Shown here one piece after another: positions 32,983 to 41,344 of a stretch of DNA of 64,000 bases (the stretch's first letter is position 1; the number at the start of each line of letters is the position of its first letter). The stretch is from Amycolatopsis mongoliensis (lineage in GTDB: Bacteria; Actinomycetota; Actinomycetes; Mycobacteriales; Pseudonocardiaceae): contig NZ_CP127295.1 of NCBI RefSeq assembly GCF_030285665.1, forward strand, positions 7,006,001-7,070,000, written 5' to 3'. The notes beneath the pieces are model-generated. The model saw nothing but the letters and a program-made list of their open reading frames with translations. It made no database searches and was not told the origin of the DNA. The position numbers were made by a program, and so were the translations under genes.

Positions 32983-35900
32983 ATGACTCGTACGCGCCTG
33001 TCCCGGCTCGCGGCCGGTTTCCTCGCCGTGGGGCTGTCCGTCGCCGGGCTCTCCCTCGCCTCCGCGGCGAGCGGCCCACCCGGGCCCGCGGCGGCGGCCG
33101 GCCCGCAGCCGGCCGCGGCCCTGGCGGACGTGCCCCTGACCCGGACGGTGTCGGCGAGCAGCGCGCTGTCCGGCTATCCCGTCGCCAACGCCGTCGACGG
33201 GAACCAGGCCACCTACTGGGAGTCCGCGAACAACGCCTTCCCGCAGTGGATCCAGGCCGACCTCGGCTCCGCGAAGTCCCTCTCGCGGATCGTGCTGAAG
33301 CTGCCCACCGGCTGGGAGGCCCGCACCCAGACCCTCGCCGTGCGCGGCAGCACCGACGGCACGACGTTCACCGACCTCGCCGCGGCGAGCGGGTACGCCT
33401 TCGCGCCGAGCACCAACACCGTCACCATCCCGGTGACGGCCTCGACCCGGTACGTCCGGCTGGACATCACCGCCAACACCCAGTGGCCGGCCGCGCAGCT
33501 CTCGGAGTTCGAGCTCTACGGACCCGACACCGGGGACACGCAGGCGCCGACCGCACCGGCGAACCTCACGCTGACCGAGCCCGCCTCCGGCCAGATCCGG
33601 CTGACGTGGTCGGCCTCGACCGACGACGTCGGCGTCACCGGTTACACCGTCTACCGCGACGGCACGCCCGTCACCACGGTCACCGGCACGACGTTCACCG
33701 AGACCCGGCCCGCCGGCACCCGGGTCGAGTACTTCGTGCGGGCCACGGACGCCGCCGGGCACGAGTCCGCCGACAGCAACCACGTCGTGCGCCAAGGCAC
33801 CCAGGCCGGCCGGAACCTCGCCGCGGGCAAGCCGATCGAGGCGTCCTCGAGTGTCTTCTCCTTCGTCGCCGCCAACGCGAACGACAACAACACCGGCACC
33901 TACTGGGAAGCTTCGGGCCAGTCGAGCACGCTGACCGTCAAGCTCGGCGCGAACGCCGACCTCGACCAGGTCGTCGTCAAGCTCAACCCCGACGCGGTGT
34001 GGGGCGCGCGGACGCAGAACTTCGAGGTCCTCGGCCGCGACCAGGGCGCCACCGCGTTCACCTCCTTCAAGGCCGCCGCCGACTACCGCTTCGACCCGGC
34101 CGCGAACCAGAACACCGTGACCGTCCCGATCAGCGGCCGCGCCGCGGACGTCCGGCTGCGGTTCTCCGCCAACTCCGGCGCGCCCGGCGCGCAGGTCGCG
34201 GAGTTCCAGGTGCTCGGCACCCCGGCGCCGAACCCGGACCTCGTCGTCACCGGTACGACGTGGACCCCGGCCGACCCGACGGAAACCAGCCAGCTCACGG
34301 TTTCGGCGACCGTGCGCAACGCGGGGACCGCGGCCTCGGCCGCCACCACCGTCACCGTGAGCCTGGGCGGCACCGTCGTCGGCACCGCGGCCGTCGGAGC
34401 CCTCGCCGCGGGTGCGTCCACGACGGTGTCGGTGAACGCGGGCACGCGGCCCCCAGGCACCTACAGCGTGTCGGCCACGGCCGACCCGGCGAACACGGTC
34501 GTCGAGCAGGACGACACCAACAACACGTTCACCTCGCCGGCCCCGCTCGTGATCGCGCAGGCGCCGGGCCCGGACCTCGAGGTCACCGGCATCACCTCGA
34601 ACCCGCCGAACCCGGCGGCCGGCGCGGCGGTGTCGTTCACCGTCGCGGTGCACAACCGCGGCACGAGCAGCGCGGGCACCTCGGTGACCCGGCTGACCGC
34701 CGGCGCCACCACGCTGACCGGGGCCACGGGCGCGATCGCCGCCGGTGCCACGGCGAACGTCGCGATCTCCGGCACGTGGACCGCCACCACCGGCGGCGCG
34801 ACCCTCACCGCTACGGCCGACTCGACGAATACGGTCGCCGAGACCAACGAGTCCAACAACGACCTCTCGCGGGCGATCGTGGTCGGCCGCGGCGCCGCCG
34901 TGCCGTACACCGAGTACGAAGCGGAGTCCGCGCAGTACCAGGGACAGCTGCTGCAGGCCGACCCGCTGCGCACGTTCGGCCACACGAACTTCGCGACCGA
35001 GTCCTCGGGCCGCCAGTCCGTCCGGCTGGCGAACCAGGGCCAGTACGTGGAGTTCACGTCGACGAACCAGTCGAACTCGATCGTGGTGCGCAACTCCGTT
35101 CCCGACGCCGCGGGCGGCGGCGGGCAGGACTACACGCTCAGCCTGTACGTCAACGGGACCTTCGCGCAGAAGCTGACGCTGTCGTCGAAGCACAGCTGGC
35201 TCTACGGCAGCACCGACGACCCCGAAGGCCTGACGAACACGCCGCAGGGCGACGCGCGGCGGCTGTTCGACGAGTCGCACGCGCTGCTGGCGCAGTCCTA
35301 CCCGCCGGGCACGAAGTTCAAGCTGCAGCGGGACAACGGCGACACCGCGGCGTACTACGTCATCGACCTGGTCGACTTGGAGCAGGTGGCGCCCGCGCTG
35401 CCGAAGCCGCCCGAGTGCACGTCGATCACCCAGTACGGCGCGGTGCCGGACGACGGCGTCGACGACGCGCCGGCGATCCAGCGCGCGGTCACCGACGACC
35501 AGAACGGCGTCATCGCCTGCGTCTGGATCCCGGAAGGACAGTGGCGGCAGGAAGCGAAGATCCTCACCGACGACCCGACCGTGCCCAACGGCGGCGGCCA
35601 GTACAACCAGGTCGGCATCTCCAACGTGACGATCCGCGGGGCCGGCATGTGGCGTTCGCAGCTGTACTCGCTGATCCAGCCGCAGGACGCGGGCACCATC
35701 AACCACCCGCACGAAGGCAACTTCGGCTTCGACATCGACAAGAACGTCCAGCTCTCGGACCTCGCGATCTTCGGCTCCGGCCGGATCCGCGGCGGTGACG
35801 GGAACGCCGAGGGCGGCGTCGGGCTCAACGGCCGGTTCGGCACCGGCACCAAGATCACAGGAGTCTGGATCGAGCACGCCAACGTCGGCGTGTGGGTCGG

Positions 35901-36681
35901 CCGCGACTACAGCAACAAGCCCGAGCTGTGGGGCCCGGGCGACGGCCTGGAGTTCAGCGGGATGCGGATCCGCGACACCTACGCCGACGGCATCAACTTC
36001 ACCAACGGCACGCGCAACTCGCGGGTCTTCAACTCGTCCTTCCGCACCACCGGGGACGACTCGCTCGCGGTGTGGGCCAGCCAGTACGTGAAGGACCCGT
36101 CCGCCGACATCGGTCACGACAACGTGTTCACCAACAACACGATCCAGCTTCCCTGGCGCGCCAACGGGATCGCGGTCTACGGCGGCTACGGGAACCGGAT
36201 CGAGAACAACCTCGTCTCCGACACGATGAACTACCCGGGCATCATGCTGGCGACCGACCACGACCCGCTGCCCTTCTCCGGGCAGACGACGATCGCGAAC
36301 AACGCCCTCTACCGCTGCGGCGGCGTGTTCTGGGGCGAGCAGCAGAAGTTCGGCGCGATCACGTTCTTCGCGCAGGGCAAGGACATCCCGGGGGTGACGC
36401 TGCGGGACACCGAGATCCACGACTCGACCTACGACGGCATCCAGTTCAAGACCGGGGGAGGGGTGGTGACCGCGGCGATCACGAACGTCAAGATCGACCG
36501 GTCGGACAACGGCGCGGGCGTCCTCGCGATGAGCGGCGCCCGCGGCCGCGCGACGCTCACGAACGTGGCGATCTCCGGCTCGGCGAAGGGAGACGTCGTC
36601 ATCGAACCCGGGTCGCAGTTCGTGATCGACGGCGCCCCGATCCCGGCGGTGGCCGCGCCGGGACGGCGTGGCGGGAGGTAG
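32983..36681 (+). CDS. Secreted multi-domain GH87 alpha-1,3-glucanase (mycodextranase-like)
   Basis: A 1232-residue exported glycanase. The signal peptide covers about 1-30. Then come F5/8 type C (discoidin) domain 1 (about 45-180), FN3 (185-268), discoidin domain 2 (275-412), two CARDB domains (414-525 and 526-636), a CBM35/6-like module (640-805) and a right-handed beta-helix GH87 catalytic domain (808-1225). The family's three catalytic aspartates are visible as Asp1002 (YADGIN) and Asp1025-Asp1026 (TTGDDSLAVW). Their 23/24-residue spacing equals that described for Bacillus Agl-KA. It probably attacks alpha-1,3-glucan of fungal walls or mutan. Confidence 0.9.
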   Translation: MTRTRLSRLAAGFLAVGLSVAGLSLASAASGPPGPAAAAGPQPAAALADVPLTRTVSASSALSGYPVANAVDGNQATYWESANNAFPQWIQADLGSAKSLSRIVLKLPTGWEARTQTLAVRGSTDGTTFTDLAAASGYAFAPSTNTVTIPVTASTRYVRLDITANTQWPAAQLSEFELYGPDTGDTQAPTAPANLTLTEPASGQIRLTWSASTDDVGVTGYTVYRDGTPVTTVTGTTFTETRPAGTRVEYFVRATDAAGHESADSNHVVRQGTQAGRNLAAGKPIEASSSVFSFVAANANDNNTGTYWEASGQSSTLTVKLGANADLDQVVVKLNPDAVWGARTQNFEVLGRDQGATAFTSFKAAADYRFDPAANQNTVTVPISGRAADVRLRFSANSGAPGAQVAEFQVLGTPAPNPDLVVTGTTWTPADPTETSQLTVSATVRNAGTAASAATTVTVSLGGTVVGTAAVGALAAGASTTVSVNAGTRPPGTYSVSATADPANTVVEQDDTNNTFTSPAPLVIAQAPGPDLEVTGITSNPPNPAAGAAVSFTVAVHNRGTSSAGTSVTRLTAGATTLTGATGAIAAGATANVAISGTWTATTGGATLTATADSTNTVAETNESNNDLSRAIVVGRGAAVPYTEYEAESAQYQGQLLQADPLRTFGHTNFATESSGRQSVRLANQGQYVEFTSTNQSNSIVVRNSVPDAAGGGGQDYTLSLYVNGTFAQKLTLSSKHSWLYGSTDDPEGLTNTPQGDARRLFDESHALLAQSYPPGTKFKLQRDNGDTAAYYVIDLVDLEQVAPALPKPPECTSITQYGAVPDDGVDDAPAIQRAVTDDQNGVIACVWIPEGQWRQEAKILTDDPTVPNGGGQYNQVGISNVTIRGAGMWRSQLYSLIQPQDAGTINHPHEGNFGFDIDKNVQLSDLAIFGSGRIRGGDGNAEGGVGLNGRFGTGTKITGVWIEHANVGVWVGRDYSNKPELWGPGDGLEFSGMRIRDTYADGINFTNGTRNSRVFNSSFRTTGDDSLAVWASQYVKDPSADIGHDNVFTNNTIQLPWRANGIAVYGGYGNRIENNLVSDTMNYPGIMLATDHDPLPFSGQTTIANNALYRCGGVFWGEQQKFGAITFFAQGKDIPGVTLRDTEIHDSTYDGIQFKTGGGVVTAAITNVKIDRSDNGAGVLAMSGARGRATLTNVAISGSAKGDVVIEPGSQFVIDGAPIPAVAAPGRRGGR

Positions 36682-36699
36682 CGAAGGGAGCGGTCCGGG

Positions 36700-36939
36700 T
36701 CACGCGCCGGTGGGGGACCGGGTCCACTGCAGGGCCGCGTGCCAGGCGGCGATCAGCGCCTCGTCGTCGGCGTAGCTCGGGCAGGTCCCCACCGGGATCC
36801 ACGCGTGCTCGACGGGGTGGCCGTCCTCGATGCGCAGGACGGTCACCCCGGCGTATTCCACCACCTCGCGGCCGTGCCCGGCGGGGACCGAGACCGCGCG
36901 GGTGCCCAGCCGCAGCCGCACCTGCCGTTCGCCCGTCAT
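36700..36939 (-). CDS. Hypothetical 79-residue protein
   Basis: A small soluble protein starting MTGERQVRLRLGTRAVSVPAG, with a mixed beta/alpha pattern and a C-terminal YADDEALIAAWHAALQW. An in-frame ATG at 36984 would add 15 residues. It is convergent with the glucanase gene. The 221-bp divergent gap to the next ATPase gene shows no clear repeat. No family recognised. Confidence 0.55.
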   Translation of the reverse strand: MTGERQVRLRLGTRAVSVPAGHGREVVEYAGVTVLRIEDGHPVEHAWIPVGTCPSYADDEALIAAWHAALQWTRSPTGA

Positions 36940-37160
36940 CGACCCGTGCTCCCCCCCGTCAGACTCGACGGTGGTGTCGCGCACCGGCCGAGATCTGTAA
37001 CAGCCCGGCGCCCCCGTCTGCGGCGAACGGCAGGAATCGCCCGGTCAATGGCAGCAGGCCGACGAGCGAGTGCGTCCGTTCGTGCTAGTCGACGTGTGAG
37101 AACACCTCGGCCCGGTCATCCCGTACGCGGGGGAACCGTTCTGGGGGAGGTACCGAAGGC

Positions 37161-37541
37161 ATGACCGGGGATAGCTTCGAGTTCGAGGCGGAGCCGGCGC
37201 AGATCAGGCTGGTGCGGTCGTGGGCGCGGGCGCGGCTGAGTGCCGGAGACGTCCCGGACGAGGTGGCCGAGGACGTCGTGCTGATCACGGGGGAACTCGC
37301 GACCAACGCCGTCCGGCACGCCGCCGGCCCCCTGCGCGCCGTGCTGATCTGCGGCGATGCCGCGGTGTGGGTCGGGGTGGAGGACGCCGGCGGGTCCGCG
37401 TGGTTCGACCCGGTCGTGCCCGAGGCCGCTCCGGCCGGGACGGGGCTCACCCTGGTCGCCGCCTGTTCCGACCGGCGCGGGCACTTCCACCGCGGCGACG
37501 GCGGCAAGACCGTGTGGGCCGAGATCCCGCTCGTGTCCTGA
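37161..37541 (+). CDS. ATP-binding anti-sigma/RsbW-like regulator
   Basis: A 126-residue HATPase-fold protein. The N box is ELATNAVRHAAGP, the G1 region VGVEDAGGSAWFDP and the G2 region TGLTLVAACSDRRGHFHR. These small single-domain ATPases serve as anti-sigma factors or serine kinases that phosphorylate anti-anti-sigma proteins. It is convergent with an operon carrying a PP2C phosphatase and an RsbT-like kinase, which supports a partner-switching role. GGGGGAGG lies about 9 nt before the ATG. Confidence 0.85.
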   Translation: MTGDSFEFEAEPAQIRLVRSWARARLSAGDVPDEVAEDVVLITGELATNAVRHAAGPLRAVLICGDAAVWVGVEDAGGSAWFDPVVPEAAPAGTGLTLVAACSDRRGHFHRGDGGKTVWAEIPLVS

Positions 37542-37553
37542 GCCCGTCGCCGG

Positions 37554-38738
37554 TCAGGTCCGGCGGACGACGATGACGACCGTGTCGTCGGCGTAGGTGA
37601 CGACGTCGTGCATCCGGGTCACCAGTTCGCGGGGCAGCACCGCGGCCGGCCGGGCGCGGTGCTCGCCGGCCAGCGCCAGCAGCCGGGCCTGACCTTCGTC
37701 GACGTCCTTGCGGCTCTCGACGAGACCGTCGGTGTACAGCAGCAGGGTGTCGCCCGGCGCCAGGTCCAGTTCGACGAGCCGGGGGCTGCCGGGTGCGGGG
37801 AAGCCTATCCCGCGGCCGACGACGGCGGCGGGCAGCAGCCGCGCACCGCCCTCGGCGGTGACCAGCACGGGTTCGGGGTGGCTTCCGTTCGCGAGCCGCG
37901 TGCGGCCGGTCGCCGGGTCGACGCGGGCGAGCAGCACCGTGGCCATCAGCCCGGCCTCGATCGTGGCGAGGGCGCGGGCGGCGCGGGCGATCAGGTCCGG
38001 GAACGGGTGCCCCTCCAGGGCGAGGGTCCGGATCGCGTGGGTGACGGTGAGGGCGTCCCGGGTCGAGGTGACGCCGTGGCCGACCGCGTCGACGAGCGTC
38101 ACGTGGAGCTCGCCGCCGGGCAGGACGAACCAGTCGTAGAGGTCGCCGCCGGTCGGGGAGTCCTGGTCGGTCGGGGAGTAGTGGACGGCCAGCTCCAGGC
38201 CCGGCACGACCGGCGCGGGCGGCCGGAGGGCGTCCTCCAGCTCGCGGAAGATGGCCGCGTGGGCGTGGCGGAGCCGCTCGTCGCGCTGTTCGAGGCCGAC
38301 GTACATCGCGAGCACGCCCCTGTTGGTCTCCGCGAGCTCGTGCTTGAGCTCCCGCTGCTCGTGGGCGAGGGTGTCGGCACGGGCGATCAGCGCGAGCATC
38401 TCCTGCCGCGTGGCCCTTTCGTCGTCGGGATCGGCGGGGCCGGCCGGGGCCCGGCCGCCGGTGAGGTGCCAGGTGAGCACACCGTCGTCGCCCGCTTCCG
38501 GCAGCAGCGGCAGCGCGTTCCGCCGGGATTGGGCCACGGCCCGGGCGAACCGGACGGTGACGGTGAGGCGGTGGTCGGCGGCCGTCGTGGTCACGTCGAC
38601 GGCTTCCCCCGCGGCGAGGGCGGGTTCGGCGAGCAGCGTCACGGCGAGCACCAGCCGCGCGCGGTCGTCGGCAGGCACGCCGGCTTCGCCGCAGGCGGCG
38701 CGCAGCCGCCGCCGGATCCGGGTCAGGTACGGGTGCAT
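37554..38738 (-). CDS. SpoIIE/PP2C-type serine phosphatase
   Basis: A 394-residue protein. The N-terminal 90 residues look like a degenerate HATPase-like region (RLVLAVTLLAEPALAAGEAV). A coiled-coil linker (about 105-165, RADTLAHEQRELKHELAETNRG) is followed by the PPM phosphatase domain: GGDLYDWFVLPGGELHVTLVDAVGHG, GLMATVLLARVDPATG, LLLYTDGLVES and YADDTVVIVV carry the metal-binding Asp residues. It would dephosphorylate anti-anti-sigma (STAS) partners. Its ATG overlaps the stop of the upstream micro-ORF (TGATG), so the operon is translationally coupled. Confidence 0.9.
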   Translation of the reverse strand: MHPYLTRIRRRLRAACGEAGVPADDRARLVLAVTLLAEPALAAGEAVDVTTTAADHRLTVTVRFARAVAQSRRNALPLLPEAGDDGVLTWHLTGGRAPAGPADPDDERATRQEMLALIARADTLAHEQRELKHELAETNRGVLAMYVGLEQRDERLRHAHAAIFRELEDALRPPAPVVPGLELAVHYSPTDQDSPTGGDLYDWFVLPGGELHVTLVDAVGHGVTSTRDALTVTHAIRTLALEGHPFPDLIARAARALATIEAGLMATVLLARVDPATGRTRLANGSHPEPVLVTAEGGARLLPAAVVGRGIGFPAPGSPRLVELDLAPGDTLLLYTDGLVESRKDVDEGQARLLALAGEHRARPAAVLPRELVTRMHDVVTYADDTVVIVVRRT

Positions 38739-38905
38739 CAGCCGGGGCGGCCCGGGTGGAGGGCGAGCAGGGCCGCGTCGTCGCGCGGGTTCCGGTGCCG
38801 GTGGGTGACCTCCGCGGCGAACAGCACCTCGATCCCGCGTGCGGTGAGGGAGCGCTGGACGAGCAGCGAGCCGCCGCGGGTCGGCGCGGCGACGGTCGCG
38901 GTCAC
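38738..38905 (-). CDS. 55-residue micro-ORF coupled between RsbT-like and PP2C genes
   Basis: The GTG start (38905-38903) overlaps the TGA of the RsbT-like gene (GTGA), and its own TGA overlaps the ATG of the phosphatase gene. The product begins MTATVAAPTRGGSLLVQRSL and contains TARGIEVLFAAEVTHRHRN and RDDAALLALHPGRPG. It has no recognised domain. The double overlap makes it likely that it is translated as a coupled part of the operon. It might be a vestige of a STAS-type protein or a small adaptor. Confidence 0.5.
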   Translation of the reverse strand: MTATVAAPTRGGSLLVQRSLTARGIEVLFAAEVTHRHRNPRDDAALLALHPGRPG

Positions 38906-39327
38906 GGTTTCCAGCGCACGACGGTCACCGTGGTGCCGTGGCCGGGCGCGGTGTCGAGGTGGAAGTCGTCGACCAGGCGGCGGGTGCCGCCGAGGCCGTG
39001 GCCGAGCCCGGCCCCGGTGCTGAACCCGTCGGCCAGCGCCTGCTCGGCGTCGGTGATGCCGGGGCCTTCGTCGCGCACCCGGAGCTGCAGCCCGACGCGG
39101 CCGGTGGCGTCGTGCACCAGGCCGACGGTCATCGTGCCGCCGCCCCCGTGGATGTAGGCGTTGCGGACGAGCTCGCTGGCCGCGGTGACGATCTTCGTCT
39201 GGTCGATGATCGAGAAGCCCGCGGCGACCGCGCCGGCCCGCACGGCGTGGCGGGCGGCCAGCAGGTCCTCCTCCACCCGCACCGGGTGGACGTCGTGGGC
39301 TTCGCCGGTTCGCTCGTCAGGGCGCAT
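38902..39327 (-). CDS. RsbT-like serine kinase / anti-sigma ATPase
   Basis: A 141-residue HATPase-fold protein. It has the N box ASELVRNAYIHGGGG, G1 RVRDEGPGITDAEQA and G2 GAGLGHGLGGTRRLVDDF, followed by GHGTTVTV. The long glycine-rich G2 lid fits RsbT, the switch kinase of stressosome modules, better than RsbW. It leads a coupled operon with the 55-residue ORF and the PP2C phosphatase. No STAS-domain partner is encoded alongside, which is unusual for the module. Confidence 0.87.
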   Translation of the reverse strand: MRPDERTGEAHDVHPVRVEEDLLAARHAVRAGAVAAGFSIIDQTKIVTAASELVRNAYIHGGGGTMTVGLVHDATGRVGLQLRVRDEGPGITDAEQALADGFSTGAGLGHGLGGTRRLVDDFHLDTAPGHGTTVTVVRWKP

Positions 39328-39424
39328 GGGGCGCCTCTTCGGCGGGCGGGGACCCGCCCCTCCGCGCGCCGGGCAGGACGTCGCCGAGCCGGCGGATCGG
39401 CGTCCCGTCGTCCGTGCCCAGCAC
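39317..39424 (-). CDS. 35-residue micro-ORF overlapping the RsbT-like start
   Basis: GTG 39424 follows a GGAGGTGGAGTCG ribosome-binding region. The frame ends with TGA 11 nt inside the RsbT-like gene. The product begins MLGTDDGTPIRRLGDVLPGA and ends SPPAEEAPHAP. It could be a leader peptide that couples translation into the kinase gene. The evidence is only the RBS and overlap. Confidence 0.35.
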   Translation of the reverse strand: MLGTDDGTPIRRLGDVLPGARRGGSPPAEEAPHAP

Positions 39425-39474
39425 CGACTCCACCTCCGGTGTTCGGGGCGCGCGCTGCAGTACGCCGAGTTATT

Positions 39475-39490
39475 GTTGTCATATAACAAC
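39475..39490. promoter_or_regulatory. AT-rich palindrome, probable MarR operator
   Basis: GTTGTCATATAACAAC, symmetric except for one base pair. It lies between the MarR stop (39519) and the micro-ORF and RsbT-like genes. It is the most AT-rich spot in the cluster. Binding by the upstream MarR protein would let it repress the partner-switching operon. Confidence 0.55.
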
Positions 39491-39518
39491 AGTTCGGTGC
39501 ACTATACAAGCCGGTGGT

Positions 39519-40025
39519 TCACCGGAGCCCGGTGGCGTCGCCGTCCGCGTCGGCGAGCGCCCGGTACTCCTGCAGCCCGGCGGTCAGCGCGGCCCGGCCG
39601 GCCGGGCTCATCTTCCCCAGCAGCGCCTGGATGCTCTCCCGGCGCCGCGCGCGCAGGTCGCGCAGGTAGGCGCGGCCGCGGTCGGACAGCCGCAGCGTCA
39701 GCTCCCGCCGGCTGCGCGCGCTGGGCAGCCGTTCGAGGAACCCCACCGCCTCCAGCCGGTCGCAGAGCCGGCTCACCAGCGGCGGCGTCGAGTCCAGCCG
39801 TTCGGCCAGCTCCCGCAGGTTGACCCCGTCGTGGCGGTCCAGCGCGACCACCGCGCGCAGCTGCGACACCGACAGCGGCTGCGGCGAGACGTCCCGGACG
39901 CGTTCGAGCACCGCCTCGAAGAGGTCGGCGAGGCCCGACACGGCGGCCGACCCGTCCGGGGCGGCCTGCTCGCGGGATGGTTCCACGGCCCCCACTGTGG
40001 CATCCCTATGCTGAAGCGGCAGCAC
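39519..40025 (-). CDS. MarR-family transcriptional regulator
   Basis: A 168-residue winged-helix protein. The helix-turn-helix is VNLRELAERLDSTPPLVSRLCDRLEAVG and the wing is LPSARSRRELTLRLSDRG. It lies at the head of the minus-strand partner-switching operon and is divergent from the second phosphatase gene. An in-frame GTG at 39995 would shorten the N-terminus by ten residues. Confidence 0.9.
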   Translation of the reverse strand: MLPLQHRDATVGAVEPSREQAAPDGSAAVSGLADLFEAVLERVRDVSPQPLSVSQLRAVVALDRHDGVNLRELAERLDSTPPLVSRLCDRLEAVGFLERLPSARSRRELTLRLSDRGRAYLRDLRARRRESIQALLGKMSPAGRAALTAGLQEYRALADADGDATGLR

Positions 40026-40130
40026 GGCTCACGCGATTCGCCGTGGACCGGGCCGCCGGGACGGCGCAGACTTCCGTCTGGCCGGCCGGCGCCGGCGTGC
40101 GCACGGTCATCGGTGAGCAGGAGGCGGGCG

Positions 40131-41339
40131 TTGGACAGATCACTGGCGGTGGAGCGGCTTCTGCGTGACGTCCCACCCCACGAGCTGCCGGCTGCGCTGC
40201 GCTCGGCGCTGGGCGAGCACTTCGGCGCCCTGGCGGTCGAACTGCTGCTGGCCGACTACGCCCTGACGGAGCTGTGCCAGGTCGGCCGGGAGCCCTACAC
40301 CACCGAGCCGATCCCGGTGGAGGGCACGACGCCGGGCGAGGCCTTCCTCAGCCAGGCGGCCGCGTTCTCCCACGACGGCGAGCGCGTCACCGGATATCTG
40401 CCGATCAGCGTCCGCGGCGACCGGCTCGGCGTCCTCGCCGTCACCCTGCCGCGCGAGCCCGAGCCGCCGGTCTGGGCCGAGCTCGAGCGGTTCGCCGAGG
40501 CGGTGGCGCACGAGCTGTTCGTCGCCGACCGCGACACCGACCTCTATATCCAGGCCCGCCGGTCGTCCCGGCTGACGCTGGCCGCCGAAATGCAGTGGCA
40601 GCTGCTGCCGGGCCGCGCGTGCACCCGCGCCGAATTCGCCCTGGGTGGCCAGCTCGAACCCGCGTACGCCATCTACGGCGACTGCTTCGACTGGTCGGCG
40701 TCCGCGCGGAAGCTCGCGGTCACGCTGATCAACGGCATGGGGGAGGGCAGCGAAGCCGCGCTGCTGACCAACCTCGCGGTCAACGCCCTGCGCAACGCCC
40801 GCCGCGCCGGGATCGCGCTGGACGCGCAGGCCGAGCTCGCCGACCAGGCGGTGTACGCGCACTACCGCGGCGCCGAGCACGTGGCCGCGCTGCTGCTGGA
40901 GTTCGACCTGGCGACCGGCGCGGTGTCGGTCGTCGACGCCGGCTCACCACGGCTGTGGCGGCAGCGGGACGCGAAGGTGGAGCGGGTCTTCTTCGACGAG
41001 CAGCTCCCGCTGGGCACGTTCGACGGCACGGTCTACGAGTCCGAAGGCTTCCAGGCGATCGAAGGCGACCGCTACGTCTTCGTCAGCGACGGCGTGTACA
41101 ACGCCCTCGGCCCGCACGGCGAGCACTACGGCGACCGCGAGCTGGCCGAAGCGGTCGCGGCGACGGCCGACCTCCCGGCGGCGCACGTCCCGGGCGCGGT
41201 GCTGCGGGAGCTGACGAGGCGCCGGCGCGGCGGCCAGGCCGAGGACGACGCGATGGTCGTGTGCCTCGACTGGTTCGGGCCGACGCCCCAGGCCGGCCCG
41301 GACGCGCCTCCGTCGGTGACGGTGCGCCGGGCGGACTGA
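40131..41339 (+). CDS. SpoIIE/PP2C-type phosphatase with GAF-like sensor domain
   Basis: A 402-residue protein. The start is probably TTG 40131, because AGGAGG lies 6 nt upstream; GTG 40152 is the alternative. The N-terminal half (about 15-140) looks like a GAF domain. A helical linker (SSRLTLAAEMQWQLLPGRAC) joins it to the PPM phosphatase domain: YAIYGDCFDWSASARKLAVTLINGMGEG, HVAALLLEFDLATGAVSVVDAG, VFVSDGVYNALG and EDDAMVVCLDWFG. Asp-to-Asn in LINGMGEG (usually D-x-M-G-H-G) may alter metal binding. It is probably the sensing phosphatase of the neighbouring module. Confidence 0.87.
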   Translation: MDRSLAVERLLRDVPPHELPAALRSALGEHFGALAVELLLADYALTELCQVGREPYTTEPIPVEGTTPGEAFLSQAAAFSHDGERVTGYLPISVRGDRLGVLAVTLPREPEPPVWAELERFAEAVAHELFVADRDTDLYIQARRSSRLTLAAEMQWQLLPGRACTRAEFALGGQLEPAYAIYGDCFDWSASARKLAVTLINGMGEGSEAALLTNLAVNALRNARRAGIALDAQAELADQAVYAHYRGAEHVAALLLEFDLATGAVSVVDAGSPRLWRQRDAKVERVFFDEQLPLGTFDGTVYESEGFQAIEGDRYVFVSDGVYNALGPHGEHYGDRELAEAVAATADLPAAHVPGAVLRELTRRRRGGQAEDDAMVVCLDWFGPTPQAGPDAPPSVTVRRAD

Positions 41340-41344
41340 CCCGG

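Noticed and set aside
32917..36420. A 1167-codon open frame on the minus strand opposite the glucanase gene
   Set aside because: It is a high-GC shadow: its composition is Arg/Gly/Val-rich without domains, whereas the plus frame has a signal peptide and clear modules.
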